This document shows positions 23,831 to 33,800 of a DNA stretch of 64,000 bases, one piece after another. Each line of letters opens with the position of its first letter. Within the stretch, counting starts at the first letter, position 1. The notes under the pieces are model-generated. The model saw only the letters and a list, made by a program, of their open reading frames with translations. It had not been told where the DNA came from and made no database searches. A program made the translations under genes and the position numbers. Origin of the DNA: Promerops cafer (lineage: Eukaryota; Chordata; Aves; Passeriformes; Nectariniidae); NCBI GenBank assembly GCA_013398275.1, contig VZSE01006029.1, forward strand, positions 2,818,000-2,881,999, read 5' to 3'.

Positions 23831-25620
23831 TTATGATGTCTCTTAACTTCTCATAACATGGAGTATATACAAAGTGTACAGAGGTAAATAAACATGCTGG
23901 TGAACTGTCATTTTAGGCATGGTTGTGTGGTTATCCCTGATCTTGATATTGTTAGTGATGTACTTTTAACTTTCAGATTGATCTATTTGTGCATTTGCCC
24001 TGTTTCCTATGTTTGATAGATTTGTTATGATTAAAACAAATGACAGACATGTGAAGGTTTGTTACTGGAAGGTCAATAATAAAAATATCATTCACAGAAC
24101 TGTTTCTGTGGCTTCTCTAGCTGCAGCAGGTTTTTTGGGTTTTTTTTTCAATGTAGTCAAATGTGGACAATTTCATCCCTGTGTTCTTACTATCACTCAG
24201 GAAATGGAACTTCTGGTACAAATTTAAAGTTAATTGCAGAGAAGGTAAGTTTGGGGCTAGAGAGCAGTTACAGTGCATACATCAGTCAGGAGAATAAGTT
24301 TCTGTTTGACAACAAAATTCAACATTTGACAACAGATGTTTCGAAACACTGGGACAAAACTGAGACATAAAGCCATACAAATACTTAATTTCAAAATGCT
24401 AAACAATTCTCTAAAGGAATCATCAAATCTAGCTGGCAGTGAGCAGAATGCAAGCTATCCTAAATCACTCTGTGTTCCCCAAAACAGAGTCACTTGCCTT
24501 GTCACTTACCACATCCACTCTTTACCTGAAGATAGCAACGAGCTGTAACATTCCACTGCCACACCAAAGTATCTAGTTTAGGTATATAAATTATTAATCA
24601 TCATGGTAATTTTCATCACTTATAGAATGATAGCTGGCTGCTCCTTAGGTCAGTTCAGCATAAGAGTAAGGAAGTCATGTGTTTTCATACTTGCACAAAC
24701 ACGTGCTTTGGAAACAGGCTCCTCCTGTTAACTTATAGCTTACGAAGTTCTGGTTGCAACACCATTCCTCACGGATGTTGTTCACCTTGAAATGTCATCA
24801 TAATAAACAAGCATCTTCCCTGGTTTGTTTCATAACCAGGAATTCATTGCTGAATCATCTCAGCTTCCCCTCACCGTAATCTGCTGCTTTTGCCATGTAA
24901 TTATGGATTACAGTATGGGACACTTGGAGTTAGGTTACCCACCTATTTTGCATTTCTTGGCACCTTGCTAGGAACCACAGCGCACTGAGGCTTTGAGATC
25001 AGCCTTCATCCTCAGTGGGGGTGTTTAAGCTTCCCCTTTTGCTGGCACCTAAATAGAATATTCAACAGTTAACTGTGCATGGAAACATACAACTGTTTAC
25101 ACTGACAGCGTACAGTTTTCCACCATATTTCTTGGTGTAAATCACATCAAATTTTGTGAGCTATCATTTTATCTCAGCTTAACAGAAGAATCTATTATGG
25201 ATCCCCATCTACTCTAGCCTGAATGGGGTATACAACACAGATGTGTACATTAGAGCACACTGTGAATTTATTCCATTTTTTTCCTTTTATGGCTTGCCAG
25301 TAAACAAGACCTCTAATGTAACTCATTTGAAATGCAAAGTACACCAAATCAGTAGCATTCTCTTCATTGCCTTTTTATATAAACAGTGTGTGGAAGACGT
25401 TATGGTGATTGAGACGAGCTGATGTCACAGGAGAAGCACATTCTTATGGACCAAAGTATGTGTGTGGCTTTCTATTCAAAAGTATTGATGATACAGCGGT
25501 GCAGGACTGTAGTTTTAGAGTTGGATAGAGCGTGTTTAGAAAACTGAGGATCTACAAAAGTGATTTTAAAGGTGTGAAATGATAATTAGGGGATTCACTG
25601 TTTTAGGGGGCACACTTATG
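23831..25620. other. Intergenic, no gene recognised
   Basis: AT-rich sequence between the solo LTR and the GC-rich island of SDR16C5. Open frames are short and resemble nothing familiar. The stretch could contain upstream regulatory sequence, but no specific motif stands out. Confidence 0.55.
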
Positions 25621-25745
25621 ATCATCACCTGCCTTTTTGCTCCGACGCCGGCAAGCTGGAGAACAGTAATTTATGATATAAATTAAGAAGTGTTTAACTT
25701 TGTACCTCCAGCGAAACAGCAGCAGAGGGAGGAGAGGGCATTTGC

Positions 25746-25993
25746 TCCCCGAGCCCTCGGCCGGGTGGGGTGGAGCGGCAAGGCGGGATGGAGCCAGTGG
25801 TGCCTCCCCGCTGGCCGGGCCGCCCGGGCGCGGGAGGGCCACCGACGAGGCAGCAGCAGCAGCAGCAGCAGCAGCGGGATGTCCCGAAGTGGGAGAGGGC
25901 GCTGTCGCCCAACAGGTGCCCTCGGGAAGCCACGCAGGCTTGGTACCCTGTGCCGCAGAGCCGGGTTGCCCCGCCGGCATCCCGCCCCCGCCG
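25746..25993 (+). repeat. 248-bp direct duplicate, copy 1
   Basis: This copy corresponds base for base to 26263-26510 at an offset of 517. The only difference I found is T at 25905 against C at 26422. It contains an uninterrupted (CAG)8 run at 25851-25874, with the same count in the other copy. It is continuous with unique sequence on both sides, so it is the likely native copy. Confidence 0.85.
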
Positions 25994-26213
25994 AGCCGGG
26001 AAGCGCCGCCTGCCCGGGCCCGCACCCCGCACCTCCCCGGGCCGCCCCCGCACGAAGCCAAGCCCTGGGGGCGGGCTGGGCAGGGCCAGGCCAGCCCTGG
26101 TCCCGGCGGGCAGAGAGGTGCGGGACAGTCGGGAGACGGCGGTGAGTGTGGGGGGACTGGACGCAGGGAGGGGGCGAAGGTGTGACTGCTGGGGCAGAGG
26201 CCGCAGCCGCGGG

Positions 26214-26261
26214 GGGACGGGACGGGACGGGACGGGACGGGACGGGACGGGACGGGACGGG
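26214..26261 (+). repeat. (GGGAC)n pentanucleotide microsatellite
   Basis: About 9-10 uninterrupted copies of GGGAC, ending at the single N at 26262. The same pentamer resumes on the far side of the 286-base gap, so the array probably spans the gap and caused the assembly break. Confidence 0.92.
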
Positions 26262-26262
26262 N

Positions 26263-26510
26263 TCCCCGAGCCCTCGGCCGGGTGGGGTGGAGCGGCAAGG
26301 CGGGATGGAGCCAGTGGTGCCTCCCCGCTGGCCGGGCCGCCCGGGCGCGGGAGGGCCACCGACGAGGCAGCAGCAGCAGCAGCAGCAGCAGCGGGATGTC
26401 CCGAAGTGGGAGAGGGCGCTGCCGCCCAACAGGTGCCCTCGGGAAGCCACGCAGGCTTGGTACCCTGTGCCGCAGAGCCGGGTTGCCCCGCCGGCATCCC
26501 GCCCCCGCCG
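26263..26510 (+). repeat. 248-bp direct duplicate, copy 2 (probable assembly artefact)
   Basis: This copy starts immediately after a single N at 26262 and ends immediately before the long N run at 26511. A copy bounded on both sides by gaps, nearly identical to sequence 0.5 kb upstream, is the signature of a redundant contig placed within a gap. Confidence 0.85.
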
Positions 26511-26796
26511 NNNNNNNNNNNNNNNNNNNNNNNNNNNNNNNNNNNNNNNNNNNNNNNNNNNNNNNNNNNNNNNNNNNNNNNNNNNNNNNNNNNNNNNNNN
26601 NNNNNNNNNNNNNNNNNNNNNNNNNNNNNNNNNNNNNNNNNNNNNNNNNNNNNNNNNNNNNNNNNNNNNNNNNNNNNNNNNNNNNNNNNNNNNNNNNNNN
26701 NNNNNNNNNNNNNNNNNNNNNNNNNNNNNNNNNNNNNNNNNNNNNNNNNNNNNNNNNNNNNNNNNNNNNNNNNNNNNNNNNNNNNNNNNNNNNNNN
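26511..26796. other. Assembly gap (286 Ns)
   Basis: A run of Ns inside the (GGGAC)n-rich SDR16C5 island. The true length is unknown. Confidence 0.99.
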
Positions 26797-26864
26797 CGGG
26801 ACGGGACGGGACGGGACGGGTCCGATCCGCCGGGACGGGACGGGACGGGACGGGTCCGATCCGC
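26797..26864 (+). repeat. 34-bp higher-order minisatellite built from CGGGA pentamers
   Basis: Two identical 34-bp units, 26797-26830 and 26831-26864. Each consists of four CGGGA pentamers, then CGGG, then TCCGATCCGC. The array abuts the gap on its left and presumably extends into it. Transcription of SDR16C5 probably begins close to or within this sequence. Confidence 0.9.
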
Positions 26865-26964
26865 GGGGACGGTGCGGGCGCTTCTTCTCCTGAGCCTCTC
26901 CTGTCCCGTCCCAAACACTGTAAAGGGAGTGGGGCTGCCTAATGCAGGATAAAAACCAAGGCTG
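26865..26964 (+). other. SDR16C5: Candidate untranslated first exon of SDR16C5 (3' boundary at donor)
   Basis: The sequence loses its repeats here and ends at a strong donor, GGCTG|GTAAGT. An acceptor with a T-rich tract, TTTTTTTCAG at 27458, would join it to the exon that carries the start codon, with a 494-bp intron. The 5' boundary given is only the edge of the minisatellite; the real start is unknown. Confidence 0.5.
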
Positions 26965-27458
26965 GTAAGTTCCAGGGCGAGGCTTTTCCCTGTGGCTGGT
27001 CAGCTGCTGGCAGATGGGTGATTTCGTGGTGTGATTTGGGCCGCACGGCGCTGGAAAACACACAGGGTGTGGGAACGTTCCAATTGCCTGGCTTCCGAAA
27101 CAGGTCGCGTTTCCTGCTAAGGAGGACACCTTCCTTCCTAAGGTTGATATCGCACCAGTGTACTCAGTACTTTTTTGTTCAGCTAGCATCACCTTGCTGT
27201 GCAAACCAAGAGCTCTACAGTTATTGCCACAACATACCTGCCTAAACTGTATGTTACTAAACGTTTTTAAAAACAGGGTTGGAAGCTGAGGAACCCAGGA
27301 TAAAACAGGTCCGTATGATCTAGAGGAAGATATTTGCTTTAATCCTACTTGTAAGGTAGCTTTCACAAAACAAGTCTTTAATAATGTATTTTGTATCCAC
27401 ACAGAAGAACACTGCAAAAGAACTTGCTGTTTGAAGGTCAAACTCTTATTTTTTTCAG

Positions 27459-27861
27459 TCAGTATCCCACTGTTCATACGTATTGTGTTTCTGGGTTTGC
27501 ATAACAGAAGAGTGGTGCTTGTACCTGAGAAATCATGTTCAACTTCAGATGCATCCGGAAGTTACTACAGTACCTGAAATATTTTGTTTTTTTAATTATT
27601 GAGAACGTCTTCTGTATATTTCCTCTACGCAAAAAATGTTTTGCTGGTGAAATAGTACTTATTACTGGCTCTGCAAATGGGATTGGAAGGCAGGTTGCCT
27701 TAAAATTGGCTCCTTTGGGAGTAACCTTGGTTCTTTGGGACATCGATGATGAAGGTAACCAAGAAACAAGCAGATTAGCCCAACAGAATGGAGCCAACCG
27801 GGTGTTTGTCTACCACTGTGACTGCAGCAGAAGGGAGGATGTCTATGAACAGGCAGACAAG
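27459..27861 (+). other. SDR16C5: SDR16C5 coding exon 1 (anchor, cofactor-binding motif)
   Basis: Acceptor TTTTTTTCAG at 27458, 76 untranslated bases, ATG at 27535, donor AAG|GTAAGA after 27861. It encodes residues 1-109 in phase 0, including the hydrophobic anchor, TGSANGIG and the LVLWDID strand. The ATG is taken because it opens a membrane anchor directly ahead of the Rossmann fold, as in the family. Confidence 0.92.
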
Positions 27862-30800
27862 GTAAGATCTGCATTTTTGCTTCTTTTTTTATAGAATATC
27901 CTATTGAATGCATTGCTTTTTTAGAAACCGTACTAATCCCTAGAGGGAAGTAATCCTGTAGGGCAATGTCTTTCTCCTTTTGAATAGTTTCTAAATGGAA
28001 CTTATACTATGGCTGCAACAAAGTAACTGGGTTTAATCAGTTCTATTGAAATTTATCCATTTCTATTCTTTGTGAATGGCATTCTATTCATTGTGAGATG
28101 GTAATGTTTAGATTAAGAGTGTGGTAAAACATGCAGCAGAGATTATCTCCATATATTAACCTTTTTAGGCTTTATAATTTCTTTAAGGTATCAATAAATA
28201 ATTTTAAAAGAAAAGGACAATCAGTGGATGTTGTAAAAGGGGGATTCTTTCCTTTGCCTGTTTTTTAGGAAACTGTAGTTCTTTAAGGGTGATGTGGGAT
28301 GTTTTCAGACATGTCATTAGGATGTGGCTGGTCTCCAGTTAAATTGATGATTCAGCTTCAGTTCCTTTTTTGATCAATACAGGCGGAAAATAAGGTAAAG
28401 AAGAGCTCCATTTTCAATGAAACTCTTCTGCTGTGCTGACCTATGCTTTGTAAACTATTACCTTATTATTGTTATTGTCAGAGTTCAGAAATTGGACATT
28501 GAATTAACATGATTAATTTTTACTTTTCCTTAAACTGCCTGAAAATGCTTCTCAGTGTAACTTCACTTATAATCCAGTTAGCCACTCTGCAACTTCATCC
28601 AGGTGTAAACTTCTGTTAAATTCTCAATGTATGTGCTTATATACATGACTCTCAAGTCATAACTTTGGCATTCTGTGTCTGAAGATATACATCAGAGCAA
28701 TTAGCTAAATTATTTTATGATGTGAATGTTGACAGATTGTTTCAGAATAGACCTCAAATGTAACATTAATTTTCTGTGAGTTGTGGGTGGAAAGGTGGGG
28801 ACATGGGGGCGCTCAGCTCTCTGTCATGTGGTTGTTGTTTTTAATTTTAACCAAATCAGATTAAGTCTTTCTGAGCAAGGTTACGAAAGTTTGAAACACC
28901 TTTTTTTCCTCAAGAAATACTCTTGAGGAAAAGTACATCTAAAAGGTAAGTTGGATTCAGGATCTGTAAGTATCTGGAACTGCAATTCTCATGCTTGAAT
29001 ATTAGAAAGGGTTTCTTTTACCCATTCTTGTAAGAAGCATGTGGGCCACAATAGAGAACTCACACTGCAGGGGGAAAAAAAAAAAAAAAAAAAAAAAAAG
29101 AACATTTTGAAATTATTGTTTGCTCTTACTTTAGCAGAGTCTCAAAAGGTTTGTTTTGTGCCCCCCAGTAATTTTCCTCTCCAAACACATTAACGAAATC
29201 AGCCACAGGACGCCAGCCTGCGGAATTTGTTGTGTGCAAATCAGCAAACACTCTTCTGAAGTGCACAGACTGACCTGCCAACAGAAACTTAAAGAGCAGT
29301 TCCAAATTTAAAAATTGCTCCTAAGGTGTCAAATTATTGTTAACAACACCAACATATTCACGGATATTTGCATGTATTGTTCAGTCCTGGTGGAGACAGA
29401 AATTTTCTTAGATGAAGAGTTTTTCAAATGTGGGCCTCCTCTACTCTTGGAAATACCTGCAAATTTTTGATTGGTAATATGAAAAGTCTTGAGCTGGGAC
29501 ACAGAAGAGAAAGCAATAGCAAGAAAGTTAAATTAATTGGTTTGATTTGGTATACTCACTGCTGAAAAGCATAAGTATTTTCCCATAAAGTAAGTTTTGT
29601 TTCTAGGAAACAAAAGAGACCATTGAAGTCTCTAAAGAAGAAGTTTTAGAACAAACTAGTCAAGTGAACAACAACTAATTTTCAGGAACAAGAGGTGTCC
29701 ACCTGGGAATTCTGAAGGAATGAGACATGGATCTGGTGGGCTAGAAATGCAAAATGTGTGTTTTGCTATAACAGATGATCAAGGAACAAAGCATAGTAAA
29801 TATGCCAGTCTTAAAGGGCACTTGAGAGGACACAAACACACTATGAACCTGTCTTACAGAAAACTATTAGAAATGATGTTACCAGAAGAATTAACAGATG
29901 CCCAAAAAAATACATAATGTAGAATAATCATCTTGGCTTTTTGTAAATGGAAGCCAAGTTTCACACATATTTTGTAGTAGTGAGTAAACAGGACCAGTAA
30001 ACCAATGCCATGGTAAATAAAATGCTGCCATTGGTTGTCATGTTAAGAAAAAGAGGATCATCATATGGACTGACACAGCATTTAAAAGAATAGGGAGAAA
30101 GTACAGATGTGTTCCTCAAAGGAAGAATTGAGTATTCCTGCCATACTGAGCAGTGTCCAGATTTGCATTCATTTGTACAGGTGGAAAGGTGCAAGTATCT
30201 GAGCCCTACTTGTCAATGAGAAAGCCTAAACCTGACACAGTTGGAGAAATGTCAAACAAATCTTCACTGAATGCTAAGGCTCCCTGAAAGAGCCAAACGA
30301 AGGTCTAATGTTGGGGTGCCAGATCCAGTCACCTGTTTCCAAATTGCCAGACAGCAGTACATGTGGGATTTTAAAGTTTTTGTAGTCATAATATAATTTT
30401 TGAAACCCCAGATAATCATCCAACTTTAGCAGAGAAATCTGTGAGACTGATTCTTCATACAATAAGTAAATCTTGGCCATCTGCTTTGATATAAATCCAA
30501 ATAATGGCACAAATCTTTTGAAAACAAACCCAAATGGAGCTAATAATGATTTTATCTATCTATTTTATGGTAGATGCTATTGTGCTCAGAGGATTGGTTA
30601 TCTGAGCTGAATTCTTTCCAGTTCAGTAGAAATTATACGGAAAAGGGGTTGAGCAGGCTTAGCAGAGGAATGCAGGTTCTCACAATACCAAAAAGAGGGC
30701 ACTGGAAATGTTCTGATTGCAGCTAAAGTGTGCTCACAGTGCATAATAAAGCTGCATAACATTTTACCTTTGGTTTTTGTGGAAGCCAAAAGTATTCTGG

Positions 30801-33800
30801 AGTTCAGGGAGCAATTAGACAAATTTGGGGAGGGGGGCAGGGTGGAGAATCACTGGGATTTATTAAAGACAATGATATAGATATCTTATACCTCTCAAAA
30901 GATCCTAAGTTGCAGCATGTGAAAAGTTGAGCACACGGGAGACCTTAGAGCCCAGGTCCTTTTTTCATTGCTTTCCACCATGAGACAAGGGCTGGGGGCT
31001 TAGATGGACCTGTGATCTGATGCAGTACAACAGATCTTGCATACTTATGTTTTCATACATATCAGTTATTGCAAACATTTTCATAAATGAAGCACAAGAG
31101 GCAAGGAAACCTTCTAAAGCTTTCTGTTTTTCCTTTTTTTTTTTTTTTTAATTCAGGTTAAAAAAGAAGTTGGGGATGTTACTATTCTAATCAATAATGC
31201 TGGCATACTGATTGGGAAAAAGTTCTGTGAGCTTACAGATGAAGATTTTGAAAAGACCATGAGAATCAACTTCTTTTCTCAAGTCTGGGTAAAGTTTTTG
31301 TGGGTTTTTTACTCCTGAGTGACCAAAAGGTACAGAAAAGTATTTTGGTGTGAAAACCACAATGATGGCATCTACCTTAAAAATTCAGCTGGGAAGACGG
31401 ATGTGAAAGACCTTGATTGGGGGAATATATGTTTTCATGATCATCCTGTAATTGGAGACAGTCTCCCCAGTATGTCTCAGTAATGTTAACACAAACCTGC
31501 CTGGGCACTCTGGTAAATCAAAGTTTGTGCAGCTGTATCATGAAACACGCCCTACCTGTAACAGCTGTGGTTGGAAGGAGTGGTGTCATGATGGCATGTG
31601 ACTTCCCTGTTCCTGATGTTTCCTGGCATCTGAAGGCTTTGCCTCAGAGACTTGCAGCATTCAGGGAGGCACAACCATGGTTTACTGGCAGACTTAGCAG
31701 TGGAGCACTTAAAGTTGGACTCAATGATTTTAAAGGTCTCTTCCAGCCTAAATGATTCCATGATTTATGCTGCACATGTGGTCTTCAGGCTGTGCTTTCA
31801 TTCCTAGTCACCATCTGATTGAAGTACATAGAAAACTAGGCTAGTAAGAATTTGTTTTGTTTTGTTTTTCCTCTGAAGGAATTTGCAGTTTTTTGGGGTC
31901 TCAGTAGATTTAGGAGAGATTTTTTGTGAGAGAGTGTTACTATTGCCCCCTCTTGCACTTTTTGTTTATAAGCCTGAGTGAACAGCCTTCATTAAGAAAC
32001 AATATGGAATTGCAACTCCTTTGTTAAAAGGCAGCTCTCAATGGAAAATCATTGCAGATAGAAGCCCTCCAAGTACTCCCCAGCCACACTGCATCATTCA
32101 TCCAAATACTTGAGGAAAACGAACAGGGAGATGTGTTGCCCCTGACAAGTCTGAAGAAACCCAAGGCAGGAGGATAGTGATGTACTAGGCACCCACATCT
32201 GGAGTCTAATAGGATTCCTCAGCTATCAAAAAAAAAAAAAAAAACAAAAAAAAAAAAAAAAAAAAAAGTTACTGCTCTTGTCTCTTTTTGTTATCTCCCG
32301 CTTTGTAAAACACTAGCATTCTTCCCAGTTAGTATCACCCACAGTGGTGTCCTGGAGTGCTGGAATTGCCAGGCAGTTCAGCTGGTTACTAAAAGGGCCC
32401 ACAGACAGCCGAGCTCTCCTTAATGTGTTGACTTCTAGCTCCCTCTTGTGTACAAAACCTTTGGCAATAGACAAATTGTGAAGAACCAGGAAAGCAGAGA
32501 AAATACAAACTTTGCTGCTTTTAATAAGAGGATTTTAATGCGTTTAGATCTTCAGACAGAGGGCAGTCATTCAAGGGAATGTTGCCTCTCATTTAAAAAT
32601 TGTTACAGGGATAAAATGTCGTTTGGGCTTCTTGTATATTGAAGACCCAGAAAGCCAGTCAGGTTGTACGGCCCAATTTTGGAATTAAACATTTTTGTTA
32701 TGCTTATTTATAAAGGTGCTTTTAAAATAAATATATTTATATCATTTTAGACTTGCAAGGCCTTTCTCCCAGCCATGGTGGCCTGCAACCGTGGGCACCT
32801 GATTAGCACAGCCAGTGGAGCTGGATTACTGGGATTCTACAGGATGTCAGGTAACTATTGTCAACAGTCATTACAAATTATATCCACATACTAATCACTT
32901 TCCTTGGACACCTCATAAATGCTTGGCTCAGGCAGCGTGTACTGACAAGAACCTGTGGGTGCCAAAGGAGGTGGTGTGCGGAGTGTGATGGTGCCGCGCG
33001 CCTGCGCGGCTCAGGGAGCGCTCTGCAGATTTTGCTGTCTGGTTACAGACTGTCTTTTCTCCACGTCAGAGGGACAATTCAGCTCGTACACGTGCAGTGG
33101 GAGGGAGCCCTGCATACAGGTTGTCTTATGCTTTCTCACGACAGCTTTTCTGCAGGTGAATGTTCAGAGAACTGAGACACGCAAGGGTTACACCTGGAAC
33201 TACACATTCAGTTGGAATATGGTTTTTCAAGTGCAGAAGGCATTTTGGCAGAATTTTCAATAAAATTAATTTGAATGAAGCATAGTTTAAGCTATTTAAA
33301 GCTCAGTATTCTCCATTGTTTCCCTCAGGAGAGCAGTCTGCTAGTCTAGCTTATTTCATCAGTCTGGGTCTGCTGCTCAGTCTCTCCTCAAGCCTCTCTT
33401 AAATGTTGATTGTACCTCTGAGGTCACCCTACGAGAACCTGAACTTCAGTGTAATAAGGGTCTCTTGTTTCTTCTGCTGATTGATGGTGTTACTGTAGTA
33501 TTTATTTGCCAGCTGTTACCTAGGGGTTACCTTGATATATTATCAATATTTGGTACTGATAATACAAGTCACGTCCAGCTTTCATCATATAACTGTAAGG
33601 CTTATGGGAGTGGGCCTTCCCATCCATGCATTATAACCTTTTACACCTTAGATATCTATTTTTAGGCTGTGTGGTTCCATCACTCACTGCGAGTGAACTC
33701 CTGAAGAATAGCAAACTACTCCTGGTGCCAGTCTTTGGAGTCAGTCTTCTAGCAAAATTTGATTTTATTGTATCTAACAACAATTTTCACACACATTTGA

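Larger units (their letters stand above)
25700..26960 (+). promoter_or_regulatory. SDR16C5: GC-rich CpG island at the 5' end of SDR16C5
   Basis: An abrupt GC- and CpG-rich block, interrupted by a 286-base gap, lies 0.6-1.8 kb upstream of the SDR16C5 start codon. Its right end runs into a good splice donor, GGCTG|GTAAGT after 26964, consistent with an untranslated first exon spliced to the acceptor at 27458. The long open frames seen here in several phases on both strands are products of GC richness and simple repeats. Promoter assignment is an inference from position and composition. A partial duplication (25746-25993 and 26263-26510) inflates the block. Confidence 0.65.
31289..32750 (+). other. 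SDR16C5: SDR16C5 intron 2
   Basis: A 1.46-kb intron containing a short CR1 3' tail (about 31670-31765) and a poly(A) tract interrupted by one C (32228-32267). No additional exon was seen. Confidence 0.85.

Noticed and set aside
25603..27477. Very long frames (up to 624 codons) through the SDR16C5 island
   Set aside because: They read through 286 Ns and pentamer repeats, which create stop-free sequence in every phase. The products are low-complexity Pro/Arg/Ser or Gly/Asp/Arg.
29720..29917. Short frame in SDR16C5 intron 1 considered as an extra exon
   Set aside because: Exons 1 and 2 already join in frame and match the family without any insertion at this point.
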